64,000 nucleotides of DNA from Streptomyces sp. RPA4-2 (GTDB taxonomy: Bacteria > Actinomycetota > Actinomycetes > Streptomycetales > Streptomycetaceae): positions 5,518,001-5,582,000 of the forward strand of contig NZ_CP050975.2 of NCBI RefSeq assembly GCF_012273515.2, written 5' to 3'. The translations under genes were made by a program, and so were the position numbers. Below the pieces are notes generated by a model, which worked only from the letters and a program-made list of their open reading frames with translations, was not told the DNA's origin and ran no database searches. This document shows, piece by piece, positions 1 to 7,666 of the stretch; positions within the stretch are counted from its first letter, which is position 1; every line of letters starts with the position of its first letter.

Positions 1-198
1 CAGCGGCAGCACCAGCAGGGCCCAGCCGACGATCGCCGCGAGCGCCAGCAGCCAGAGCAGCAGCACCCGGTGCACCCCGAGGCTCCGCCCGCGCAGTTCC
101 TCCAGCGCCCGCCCCCGGTCGGCCAGCAGTGCCGCCCGGTCCGGCCAGGAGCGGATGTGCGCGGGCGGCGGAGGCGGCGGCAGCAGGAAGCCGGGCAT
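1..198 (-). CDS. Putative membrane protein, N-terminal fragment (cut by window edge)
   Basis: The minus strand is open from an ATG at 198 to the window edge (66 codons, no stop). A GAGAGG ribosome-binding site lies 5 nt before the ATG. The fragment starts with a proline-rich stretch (residues 7-12), then a charged segment with IRSWPDRAALLADRGRALEE-like amphipathic character, then a hydrophobic segment at about residues 45-65 that looks like a first transmembrane helix. I do not recognise the family. The C-terminal part lies outside the window. Confidence 0.6.
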   Translation of the reverse strand, partial: MPGFLLPPPPPPAHIRSWPDRAALLADRGRALEELRGRSLGVHRVLLLWLLALAAIVGWALLVLPL

Positions 199-293
199 CA
201 GGACCTCTCGGACGACGGAACGGAGTCCGCGTCGACGCTACCGCGATCCACCCCCGCGCCCCCACTACGCCGATCCGCCCCGGCGTCTTCGCG

Positions 294-332
294 CCACCCG
301 GGTGGACCTGTGGGCTCAGGCCACCCGGGTGG
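294..332. repeat. Two copies of a 12-bp palindrome near the NlpC/P60 gene end
   Basis: CCACCCGGGTGG occurs at 294-305 and again at 321-332. The second copy lies in the last codons of the minus-strand endopeptidase gene and the first just downstream of it. The two copies can pair with each other or fold separately, so they may act in transcription termination. No U-run follows. Confidence 0.4.
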
Positions 333-1398
333 CTCCCGCGAACGGCATCTCGTCGACCGGCGCGAGACGCACCGGCGCGGTGGGGTTCGGGGCGTGGATC
401 ATCATCCCGTTGCCCACGTAGATCCCCACATGGCTGATGCCCGAGTAGAAGAACACCAGGTCACCGGGGAGGAGTTCGGAGCGTGAGACCCGTCGGCCCG
501 CGTTGATCTGGGAGTACGTCGTGCGTGGCAGCTGGACACCCGCCGAGCGGTAGGCGGCCTGGGCCAGGCCCGAGCAGTCGAAGGCGTCGGGCCCGGTGGC
601 GCCCCAGACGTAGGGGCTGCCGAGCTTCCCGTAGGCGTAGGAGACGGCGGCGGCCGCACGGGAGTTGGGGGCCGCGACGGAGCCGGACGAGGGCGACGAG
701 GGCGCCGGGCCCAGGTCCCGCGCGGCGGAGCGGGAGGCGTGCCCGACCGTGTCCGCCGCACCGCCGGCCGCCCCGAGGCGCGCCCGCTGCTCGTCGGTGA
801 GCCGCGACAACAGCTGCCGCGCGGAGTCCAGTTTTCCGGTGATCGTCCGCTTGGCCCGCTTCAGCTCCGCCTGCCGCGAGGTGAGCGACGCCAGCTCGAC
901 GTGCGCGGCCCCGCGCAACTGCTCGATCTCCCGCAGTTGCTTGCGTACCCGGGCTACCGCCCCGGCCTGCCGGTCACCGACCCGCTCGGCGAACGCGGCC
1001 CCGTCCAGGTACTCGTCGGGCCGATCGGAGAGCGCGAGCTGCAGAGCGGGGTCGAGGCCTCCGCTGCGGTACTGCGCCGCGGCGATCGAACCGAGTGCGT
1101 TCCGCGCCGCGTTGAGCCGGTCCTCCTTGCGCGCCGTCTCGTCGCGCAGGTCGTGCAGTCGCCGTGACGCCTGGTCGGCCTTCTCCTTCGCCCCGTCGTA
1201 CTTCTCCGTGGCGACCTCGGCCTCTTCGTACAACTTGTCGACCCTGGCCTTCACCTGCGCCGGGGACAGTTGCGGCTCCGCGTGCCCGGTGCCCTCGAAT
1301 CCGGCCGTCGTCGCCGCGCCGGCGAGGGCGATGGTCGCGGCCGTGCGGACCGTATGGCCGCCGAGTGAGCGCTGTCTGGGCTTGCGGTGCGCTGCCAC
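316..1398 (-). CDS. NlpC/P60 family peptidoglycan endopeptidase
   Basis: Secreted cell-wall hydrolase of the C40 family (360 aa), expected to cut the D-Glu to diamino acid bond in peptidoglycan stem peptides. Residues 1-40 form a signal peptide ending near GHAEP. Residues 45-215 are a long coiled coil (two charged helical stretches) of the RipA/CwlO type. An Ala/Ser/Pro linker follows, and the NlpC/P60 domain starts near residue 247. Catalytic Cys275 is in DAFDCSGL; His323 (ISHVG) and His335 (MMIHAP) complete the site. I chose the GTG at 1398 because its first residues (AAHRK) align with the paralogue at 3360-4520 and a GGAAGG lies upstream; an ATG at 1410 is an alternative. Unlike the paralogue, it has no visible c-di-AMP riboswitch. 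Confidence 0.88.
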   Translation of the reverse strand: MAAHRKPRQRSLGGHTVRTAATIALAGAATTAGFEGTGHAEPQLSPAQVKARVDKLYEEAEVATEKYDGAKEKADQASRRLHDLRDETARKEDRLNAARNALGSIAAAQYRSGGLDPALQLALSDRPDEYLDGAAFAERVGDRQAGAVARVRKQLREIEQLRGAAHVELASLTSRQAELKRAKRTITGKLDSARQLLSRLTDEQRARLGAAGGAADTVGHASRSAARDLGPAPSSPSSGSVAAPNSRAAAAVSYAYGKLGSPYVWGATGPDAFDCSGLAQAAYRSAGVQLPRTTYSQINAGRRVSRSELLPGDLVFFYSGISHVGIYVGNGMMIHAPNPTAPVRLAPVDEMPFAGATRVA

Positions 1399-1803
1399 GA
1401 GGGCCCACATCCTTCCCGGGGGACGTGACCGCCGGGGAGAGCGCGGTCATCGGTGAGGCGTCCGGCGACGGCCCACACAGGGGGAGCGGGTCGCCGCCGG
1501 ACCTTTCTCGGCGGTGGTGTCCGACTGCCGCCCCTGGCCCGGGCGGCGGTGGGGAGCCGGGCACCTGGTGGAGGACGCTAAACCTGAGTGCGAGGGCTCG
1601 GTAACACCATGTACGGAACTGGCGTAACTGGATCGCCGGGTGACCTCATGTGACCGTGATCCCGGTCCTGCCCCGGCGACTTCACACAGGGTGATGACCG
1701 ATGGGACGGTTCCGGGACAATCGGGGACTCTCAGGTGCTACGGGTCGCCAAAGGGTGGGCCGGTGCCAAGGGGGACACCCCTGGCCGATTAGGCTCCGGC
1801 CCC
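1399..1803. promoter_or_regulatory. Divergent intergenic region with a promoter for the NlpC/P60 gene
   Basis: This 405-bp spacer separates divergent genes. On the minus strand, TTACCG (1599-1604), an 18-nt spacer and TAGCGT (1575-1580) make a plausible SigHrdB promoter with a leader of about 170 nt. The leader contains a strong hairpin (GTCCGGCGGCGAC pairing with GTCGCCGGAC) but not the conserved c-di-AMP riboswitch blocks. On the plus strand, TAGGCT ends 8 nt before the ATG at 1804, so that gene is probably leaderless. No gene is visible inside. Confidence 0.45.
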
Positions 1804-2157
1804 ATGGACGTACTCATCCATCTCTTCGTGGGCCTGCACATCATCGGCGTCGCCTCGCTGCTCGGCGGCTTCCTCACCCAGATGAAGGCGATGGGCCGGG
1901 GCACCGCCCGGTTCGTCCCCGCCATGCTGCACGGCGCGCTGACCATGCTGGTCACGGGTGTCGTCCTGGTCGGGCTGAACCAGGCCGACGACCACCCGGT
2001 CAACACCGTCAAGATCGGCGTGAAGCTGGCCCTGCTGATCGTGATCCTCGGGCTGGTCTATGTGAAGCGGGACGACGAGAAGGTCGACAAGGGCCTGTTC
2101 GGGCTGGTCGGGCTGCTGACGACCGCGAACATCTTCATCGCGGTGCTGTGGACCTGA
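1804..2157 (+). CDS. Small integral membrane protein
   Basis: A protein of 117 aa made almost entirely of four hydrophobic segments: about residues 3-22, 42-60, 71-87 and 98-115. They are joined by short charged loops (QMKAMGRGTAR; KRDDEKVDK). The ATG at 1804 is preceded by TAGGCT ending 8 nt upstream, which fits a leaderless start, and upstream in-frame sequence does not look like protein. Its 3' end overlaps the convergent gene by 23 bp. The layout resembles small, widely conserved actinobacterial membrane proteins of unknown function. Confidence 0.75.
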   Translation: MDVLIHLFVGLHIIGVASLLGGFLTQMKAMGRGTARFVPAMLHGALTMLVTGVVLVGLNQADDHPVNTVKIGVKLALLIVILGLVYVKRDDEKVDKGLFGLVGLLTTANIFIAVLWT

Positions 2158-3112
2158 TGGTTCCGGCCGCCACCAGCAGCCAGGCGGCCACCGAGATCCA
2201 CAGCAGTACCTGCCCGAGCCCCCTGAGCCAGGCGAAGCCGACGGCGTCCGCGACCGACAGGGCCGCCGCCGCCGTCATGGCCATCGGGAACACGGTCGCC
2301 CAGCGCCGCACGTCGTACCGCGGACGCCGCCACAGCAGCTCCGCGACGGCCAGCACGGCGTACCAGGCGAGCGTCAGCATGATCAGAGCCTGGGACACCC
2401 AGCGCATCACGCCGTAGTCGTCGTAGTTCCACAGGTAGCCGTCCGCCTGGTAGGCGAGGACCAGCTTCGACGCGGCCAGCGCCGAGATCGCGAGCGCGCC
2501 GCCGGCGATCCACTGGTCGCCGCCCCCCGTGGCCGTCTCCCGGAAGTCGAAGCACGTCAGCGCCACCACGTACAGCACGAGGAACCCCAGCCAGAACAGC
2601 ACCAGTGCCGCGTACGCCGGCCAGTCCGCGCGCGCGGCCTCGGCGAGCGACGCGGCGAGCACCGCGAGGCCCTGTGTGGCCACGCACCCGAGGAACACGC
2701 TTCCGGGCATACGGAGCCGCAGCCCTCGTACGAGCAGGTAGAGCAGCCCCGGCCACAGCACCGCGGCGAGCGCGAGCAGTACCTCGGCGGCCCCGAGCCA
2801 CCCCAGGTCGGTCAGCCGGGTGCCGAGTACGGCGGTCGCGGCGACCCCGGTGAGCGCGCTCGGCGTGCCGGCCTCCGCCAGCCACCGTTCCCGCTCCCGC
2901 AGCAGGCGGACCGTGAAGTCCACGGCGAACCCGAGCCAGGTGACGGCCGCCAGGACCAGCGCGATCCGGGACAGGATCTCGTCACCGGTCTCGTGCAGCC
3001 CGACCGAGAGGATGCCGGTGGCCAGGACGGCGGCCGCGGCGGCGGGCGGGCTCTCCGCCCACCAGGTGCGGAGTCGGACCCACGGGCTGCGGGGCGGCGA
3101 GGTGGCTGGCAT
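2135..3112 (-). CDS. TDT/SLAC1-type (tellurite resistance/C4-dicarboxylate) transporter family protein
   Basis: Integral membrane protein of about 325 aa with roughly ten hydrophobic segments. The central FDFRETATGGGDQW stretch followed by an Ala-rich helix (ISALAASKLVLA) and the overall layout match the tellurite-resistance/dicarboxylate transporter (TehA/SLAC1) superfamily, whose members are anion channels or carriers. I start it at ATG 3112: TAGCAT ends 7 nt before it, which suggests a leaderless transcript, and the residues upstream (rich in Arg and Pro) do not look native. The substrate cannot be read from sequence. It converges on and overlaps the small membrane gene by 23 bp. Confidence 0.72.
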   Translation of the reverse strand: MPATSPPRSPWVRLRTWWAESPPAAAAAVLATGILSVGLHETGDEILSRIALVLAAVTWLGFAVDFTVRLLRERERWLAEAGTPSALTGVAATAVLGTRLTDLGWLGAAEVLLALAAVLWPGLLYLLVRGLRLRMPGSVFLGCVATQGLAVLAASLAEAARADWPAYAALVLFWLGFLVLYVVALTCFDFRETATGGGDQWIAGGALAISALAASKLVLAYQADGYLWNYDDYGVMRWVSQALIMLTLAWYAVLAVAELLWRRPRYDVRRWATVFPMAMTAAAALSVADAVGFAWLRGLGQVLLWISVAAWLLVAAGTIRSTAPR

Positions 3113-3302
3113 GGCCCCGATGCTAGGGATCTCCGAGCGTGTTGCCCGCGGGGCGCGCTGACACGGGGGCACGGCAACACGGGAACGGGGAGGGGGCGCA
3201 GGGTCGTGGGGCCACGGGGACGACGTAGGGGCGCGGGGCGGGGCGCAGGGGATGGGGGTTACTGGCGATGCGGGGAGCGGCGATGCGGGGGACGCGGGGC
3301 GC

Positions 3303-3347
3303 GGGCACGCGCGCGTGGAGCCCGGGAGGCCTCACGCGCGCGTGCCC
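3303..3347 (-). terminator. Long GC hairpin downstream of the riboswitch-controlled NlpC/P60 gene
   Basis: A perfect 15-bp stem (GGGCACGCGCGCGTG pairing with CACGCGCGCGTGCCC) with a 15-nt loop that itself contains CCCGGG. It lies just 3' of the minus-strand gene ending at 3360. It is typical of Streptomyces terminators that lack a clear U-tract. Confidence 0.65.
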
Positions 3348-3359
3348 CGCGCCGGGCGC

Positions 3360-4520
3360 TCAGGCCGGGCGCACCACGCTGTGGATGATCGACTCGCCGG
3401 CGTAGAAGATCGACTCCTCGCGGACGTACGCACCCGGCTTGGGGGCGTGGATCATCATCCCGTCGCCGATGTAGAGGCCCACGTGGCTGATGTCGTCGTA
3501 GAAGAAGACCAGGTCTCCGGGCTCGATGGCGGACAGGGGGACCGTGGTGCCCGCGTTCACCTGGTCGTAGGTGGTACGCGGGAGGGTGACGCCGGCGGCC
3601 TTCCAGACGGCCTGGGTGAGACCGGAGCAGTCGTACGAGCCGGGCCCGGTCGCGCCCCACACGTACGGCTTGCCGATCTGGGCGCGGGCGAAGGCGATGG
3701 CCTTGCCGGCCTTGGTGGCGTACGAGGAGTCGGTGGCCGGGGTCCCGGAAGTCCCCGTGGTTCCGGACGACGTGCCCTGCTGGGGCTCCGTCTCCCGGGC
3801 CTTCTTCTCCGCCGCGGCCCGCTGGGCCGCCAGCTCGGCCGCCTCGCGGTCGGCCGCTTCCCGCTTCTTCCGCGCGATCGCGGCGAGCCGCGCCTTCTCG
3901 TCGGCGGTCAGCTTCGAGAGCAGTTCGCGGGCCGCGGCGAGCTTGCCCTGGACGTCCGCCTTGGAGGTCCTGAGCGCGTCCTGCGACGTGGTGAGCGTCC
4001 GCAGGCTCCGGGAGGCCTCCCCGCGTTTCCTCGAGGTGGCTGCCTGCTCGGTGACGTAGTCGTCGACGGCCGCCTTCTGGCGGGTGGTCAGACGGTTCAT
4101 CAACTGGGTCTGGTCGAAGTAGTCCTGCGGGTTGTCGGCCAGCAGCAGGCTCGCGCTGCCGGGTGCGGACGCCCCGGTGCGGTACTGCGCCGCGGCGAAC
4201 GAACCCAGCTCCTCGCGCGCGGTGTTGAGTTTCTCGGTGCGCCGGGCCACGTCGTCGAGGAGGGAGTCGACGCGCTTGCGCTGCTTGGCGGTCTTCTCCC
4301 TGGTCGCGTTGTACTTCTCGGTGGCCGTCTCGGCCTGGTGGTAGAGGTCGTCGACCTTCTTCTCGACCTCTTCGAGGCTCGGCCGGGGCTCTGCCGAGGG
4401 TGCGGCGACGGCCGTCTGCGAGAGCAGGGCCACGGAGGTCAGGGCGGCCGTGGCGAGGGCCGGGGTCCGTATGCCCGTCCGGCGTGTGCCCGGCGGACTC
4501 CACTTGCGGTGCGACGCCAA
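3360..4520 (-). CDS. NlpC/P60 family peptidoglycan endopeptidase under c-di-AMP control
   Basis: Secreted C40 hydrolase of 386 aa, paralogue of the gene at 316-1398. Signal peptide about residues 1-40 (TAALTSVALLSQTAVAAP). Long coiled coil about 48-243, including an Ala/Glu/Lys/Arg-rich helix (RKKREAADREAAELAAQRAAA). Gly/Ser/Thr linker to about 265, then the catalytic domain with Cys298 (SYDCSGL), His346 (ISHVG) and His358 (MMIHAP). The start is TTG at 4520, set 9 nt after GGAAGGAG and matching the paralogue's N-terminus. A 218-nt leader carrying a ydaO-type riboswitch precedes it, so expression should fall when c-di-AMP is high, which links wall turnover to osmotic or potassium status. Confidence 0.92.
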   Translation of the reverse strand: MASHRKWSPPGTRRTGIRTPALATAALTSVALLSQTAVAAPSAEPRPSLEEVEKKVDDLYHQAETATEKYNATREKTAKQRKRVDSLLDDVARRTEKLNTAREELGSFAAAQYRTGASAPGSASLLLADNPQDYFDQTQLMNRLTTRQKAAVDDYVTEQAATSRKRGEASRSLRTLTTSQDALRTSKADVQGKLAAARELLSKLTADEKARLAAIARKKREAADREAAELAAQRAAAEKKARETEPQQGTSSGTTGTSGTPATDSSYATKAGKAIAFARAQIGKPYVWGATGPGSYDCSGLTQAVWKAAGVTLPRTTYDQVNAGTTVPLSAIEPGDLVFFYDDISHVGLYIGDGMMIHAPKPGAYVREESIFYAGESIIHSVVRPA

Positions 4521-4541
4521 GAGAGGCGACTCCTTCCGTCA

Positions 4542-4672
4542 TCCGCCTACCGGGTTAGCTGTCGGGTTCGGGCGGGTGCTTCCGGAAGGTTTGCCCTACG
4601 GTCCTTGCCCCAGGGGCGGTGGGACCGATTCACCCCAAAGTCGGTTGGGTCCCCGGCTCCGGTCGCCGCACG
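4542..4672 (-). ncRNA. c-di-AMP riboswitch (ydaO/yuaA type)
   Basis: Read on the minus strand, the leader contains the blocks shared by actinobacterial ydaO riboswitches ahead of cell-wall hydrolase genes: CCGGAGCCGGGGACCC, then GGGGTGAATCGG, then the tail CCCGCCCGAACCCGACAGC followed by TAACCCGGTAGGCGG. The tail ends about 22 nt before the TTG start, close enough to control the ribosome-binding site or an early terminator. In this class, c-di-AMP binding generally turns the downstream gene off. I identified it from remembered conserved blocks, not by covariance search; the ends are approximate. Confidence 0.85.
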
Positions 4673-4744
4673 GGCGCGCCGGACTCGGCGGAGGCCGCCC
4701 GGCCCGGCGACGTTCGCCGGTTGCTGTCGAGCGGTCTGCCCGGC

Positions 4745-4774
4745 ACGCTAGCCAACGCGTAAGTGTTCTGTGAA
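4745..4774 (-). promoter_or_regulatory. Promoter for the riboswitch leader
   Basis: On the minus strand, TTCACA (4769-4774), 18 nt, then TAGCGT (4745-4750). This is a good SigHrdB-type match and would start transcription near 4738, just ahead of the riboswitch fold. The same TAGCGT -10 is used by the paralogous endopeptidase gene. Confidence 0.6.
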
Positions 4775-4961
4775 GTTTGATGTGCGATATGCCCGATACA
4801 TTTTCGTGACCTGAGCCGCCGGGACACCCGGAGTGGCCGACGGTAGCGGCGTGACGTCGCAAGGTGAGGGCGCGCCGGTGCGGGAAGGGCGGCCCGGTTT
4901 CCATGGCACTTCGCTCCGGACCCCGTGGGAAATCCGGCCCAGTTTCCGGGGTGGCGGCGGG

Positions 4962-4984
4962 TTGTCAGTGCGGCCGCCTAGACT
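4962..4984 (+). promoter_or_regulatory. PafBC-type (RecA-independent) DNA-damage promoter of pcrA
   Basis: TTGTCAGTG (4962-4970), exactly 8 nt, then TAGACT (4979-4984), ending 9 nt before the pcrA ATG. This is a perfect match to the TTGTCRGTG-N8-TANNNT promoter described for RecA-independent DNA-damage genes in mycobacteria and other actinobacteria, which is activated by the WYL-domain regulator PafBC. The predicted start site is at or very near the ATG. Confidence 0.85.
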
Positions 4985-4993
4985 CGGAGAGCG

Positions 4994-7552
4994 ATGAGCA
5001 GCCTCTTTGATGACAGCTTCCTGGCGGACCTCAAGCCTTCCGGGGCCCATGAGGAAGAGCCCCCGCCGCCGCCCGAGGACGAGTCGGCGGAGCCGCTTCC
5101 GGACGACCTGTTCGGCGGCCGCTTCGACGTGCCCCCGGACCGCGACGCGTACTACCGCGACGGCGCCCACCGGCCCGCCGTGGACCCGGCGGCCCTGCTG
5201 GACGGGCTGAACGAGAACCAGCGCGCGGCCGTGGTGCACTCCGGCTCCCCGCTGCTCATCGTCGCCGGCGCCGGCTCCGGCAAGACCCGGGTGCTCACCC
5301 ACCGGATCGCGCACCTGCTGGGCGAGCGCCATGTCCACCCCGGCCAGATCCTCGCGATCACCTTCACGAACAAGGCCGCGGGCGAGATGAAGGAGCGCGT
5401 CGAGCAACTCGTGGGCCCGCGCGCCAACGCCATGTGGGTGATGACCTTCCACAGCGCGTGCGTGCGCATCCTGCGCCGCGAGTCGAAGCGGCTCGGCTTC
5501 ACGTCCTCGTTCTCGATCTACGACGCCGCCGACAGCAAGCGCCTGATGGCCCTGGTCTGCCGCGACCTGGACCTCGACCCGAAGCGTTTCCCGCCGAAGT
5601 CGTTCAGCGCGAAGATCTCCAACCTGAAGAACGAGCTGATCGACGAGGAGGACTTCGCGGGGCAGGCGGCCGACGGTTTCGAGAAGACCCTCGCGCAGGC
5701 CTACGCGATGTACCAGTCGCGGCTGCGCGAGGCCAACGCCCTCGACTTCGACGACCTGATCATGACGACGGTCAACCTGCTCCGTGCCTTCCCGGACGTC
5801 GCCGAGCACTACCGCCGCCGCTTCCGTCACGTCCTGGTCGACGAGTACCAGGACACGAACCACGCGCAGTACGCCCTGGTCAGGGAGCTCGTGGGCCCGG
5901 CGAGCGGCGACCGCCCCGAGGACGTGCCGCCGGCCGAGGGAGACCTCGGGCCCGCCGAGCTGTGCGTCGTGGGCGACGCCGACCAGTCGATCTACGCCTT
6001 CCGCGGCGCGACCATCCGCAACATCCTCCAGTTCGAGGAGGACTACCCGGACGCGACGACCATCCTCCTGGAGCAGAACTACCGCTCCACCCAGACGATC
6101 CTCACCGCGGCCAACGCGGTCATCGAGCGCAACGAGTCGCGCCGCCCCAAGAACCTGTGGACGAACGCGGGCGCGGGTTCGAACATCACGGGCTACGTCG
6201 CCGACACCGAGCACGACGAGGCACAGTTCGTCGCCGACGAGATAGACCGTCTCACCGACGCGGGCGAGGCGAAGGCGGGCGACGTCGCGGTCTTCTACCG
6301 GACGAACGCCCAGTCCCGTGTCTTCGAGGAGATCTTCATCCGCGTCGGCCTGCCCTACAAGGTCGTCGGCGGTGTCCGCTTCTACGAGCGCAAGGAGGTC
6401 CGGGACGTCCTGGCCTACCTGCGGGTCCTGTCCAACCCCGAGGACTCCGTCCCGCTGCGCCGGATCCTGAACGTCCCCAAGCGCGGGATCGGTGACCGCG
6501 CCGAGGCGATGATCGACGCCCTCTCGCAGCGGGAGCGGATCAGCTTCCCGCAGGCGCTGCGCCGCGTCGACGAGGCGTACGGCATGGCGGCGCGCTCGAC
6601 GAACGCCGTGAAGCGGTTCAACACGCTCATGGAGGACCTCCGTACGATCGTCGAGTCCGGCGCGGGCCCGGCGACGGTCCTGGAGGCGGTCCTCGAGCGC
6701 ACCGGCTATCTCGCCGAGCTTCAGGCGTCGACCGACCCGCAGGACGAGACCCGCATCGAGAACCTCCAGGAACTCGCGGCCGTGGCACTGGAGTTCGAGC
6801 AGGAGTCCGGTCGGGGCGAGGACGGTGCCGGAGCGGCTGCCGGGGGCGCAGCGGCCGGTGGGGCTGGAGCGGCCGGGGCGGCCGGCGGACTCTCGGAGTT
6901 CCTGGAGCGGGTCGCGCTCGTCGCCGACTCCGACCAGATCCCCGACGAGGACGACGGCAACGGCGTCATCACCCTGATGACCCTGCACACCGCCAAGGGC
7001 CTTGAGTTCCCGGTCGTGTTCCTCACCGGCATGGAGGACGGCGTCTTCCCGCACATGCGTGCGCTGGGGCAGGTCAAGGAGTTGGAGGAGGAGCGGCGTC
7101 TCGCGTACGTCGGCATCACGCGCGCGCGGGAGCGGCTCTACCTCACCCGCTCGTCCATGCGCAGCGCGTGGGGCCAGCCCTCGTACAACCCGCCCTCCCG
7201 CTTCCTGGAGGAGATCCCGGACACGCATCTGGAGTGGAAGCGCACGGGCGCGACGGCTCCGGTGCCCTCCGGCCCGGTCTCGGGCGTGGCGGCCTCGTTG
7301 TCGTCCTCGCTGTCGTCCTCGCGCTCGCGGTCCGCGGCGTCCGGGGCCTCCGGTTTCGCGACGCGCCGCGGGGCGTCCGAGAAGCCGGTCGTCTCGCTGG
7401 CGGTGGGTGACCGGGTCACCCACGACCAGTTCGGGCTCGGCACGGTGGTCGGCGTGAAGGGCACGGGGGCGAACGCGGAGGCCACGGTCGACTTCGGAGA
7501 GCCCAAGCCGAAACGGCTGCTGCTGCGGTACGCGCCGGTGGAGAAGCTCTAG
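4994..7552 (+). CDS. pcrA: ATP-dependent DNA helicase PcrA/UvrD (superfamily 1A)
   Basis: A 3'-5' DNA helicase for nucleotide excision repair and removal of RecA or stalled RNA polymerase. 852 aa. An acidic, Pro-rich N-terminal extension (residues 1-65) is followed by the SF1 motifs in order: Walker A GAGSGKT (92-98), ITFTNKAAGEM (Ia), LVDEYQDTN (II), GDADQSIYAFRGA (III), QNYRST (IV), TLHTAKGLEFPVVF (V) and YVGITRARERLYL (VI). A flexible Gly/Ala insert sits in the 2B region (about 610-635). The last 50 residues (GDRVTHDQFGLGTVVGV) form the Tudor-like RNA polymerase-binding module typical of PcrA. GGAGAG lies very close to the ATG; the transcript may be nearly leaderless from the PafBC-type promoter. 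Confidence 0.96.
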   Translation: MSSLFDDSFLADLKPSGAHEEEPPPPPEDESAEPLPDDLFGGRFDVPPDRDAYYRDGAHRPAVDPAALLDGLNENQRAAVVHSGSPLLIVAGAGSGKTRVLTHRIAHLLGERHVHPGQILAITFTNKAAGEMKERVEQLVGPRANAMWVMTFHSACVRILRRESKRLGFTSSFSIYDAADSKRLMALVCRDLDLDPKRFPPKSFSAKISNLKNELIDEEDFAGQAADGFEKTLAQAYAMYQSRLREANALDFDDLIMTTVNLLRAFPDVAEHYRRRFRHVLVDEYQDTNHAQYALVRELVGPASGDRPEDVPPAEGDLGPAELCVVGDADQSIYAFRGATIRNILQFEEDYPDATTILLEQNYRSTQTILTAANAVIERNESRRPKNLWTNAGAGSNITGYVADTEHDEAQFVADEIDRLTDAGEAKAGDVAVFYRTNAQSRVFEEIFIRVGLPYKVVGGVRFYERKEVRDVLAYLRVLSNPEDSVPLRRILNVPKRGIGDRAEAMIDALSQRERISFPQALRRVDEAYGMAARSTNAVKRFNTLMEDLRTIVESGAGPATVLEAVLERTGYLAELQASTDPQDETRIENLQELAAVALEFEQESGRGEDGAGAAAGGAAAGGAGAAGAAGGLSEFLERVALVADSDQIPDEDDGNGVITLMTLHTAKGLEFPVVFLTGMEDGVFPHMRALGQVKELEEERRLAYVGITRARERLYLTRSSMRSAWGQPSYNPPSRFLEEIPDTHLEWKRTGATAPVPSGPVSGVAASLSSSLSSSRSRSAASGASGFATRRGASEKPVVSLAVGDRVTHDQFGLGTVVGVKGTGANAEATVDFGEPKPKRLLLRYAPVEKL

Positions 7553-7566
7553 TCCACGAGGCTCGG

Positions 7567-7593
7567 AGGCCGGGCGGGGCTTCCCGTCCGGTC
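7567..7593 (+). terminator. Candidate hairpin terminator after pcrA
   Basis: GGCCGGGCGGG and CCCGTCCGGTC can pair (with G-U pairs) around a GCTT loop, 15 nt after the pcrA stop codon. It sits between pcrA and the convergent M23 peptidase gene. Confidence 0.4.
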
Positions 7594-7666
7594 GCGAAGC
7601 CCGGCGGTGGACCGCGGCGGGTGAGTCACGGCGGGTGGGTTTACCGAGAGTGGGGCACGGCGGGGC

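Noticed and set aside
1399..1570. Second c-di-AMP riboswitch ahead of the other NlpC/P60 gene
   Set aside because: The leader lacks the GGGGACCC-type and TAACCCGGTAGGCGG-type blocks that are clear at 4542-4672.
4748..7423. An 891-codon open frame antisense to pcrA, and similar long frames opposite sucC, folD, glyA and others
   Set aside because: In very high-GC DNA the frame opposite the third codon position stays open by chance. The translations are rich in Arg, Gly, Asp and Val with no domains, and the sense genes carry complete motifs.
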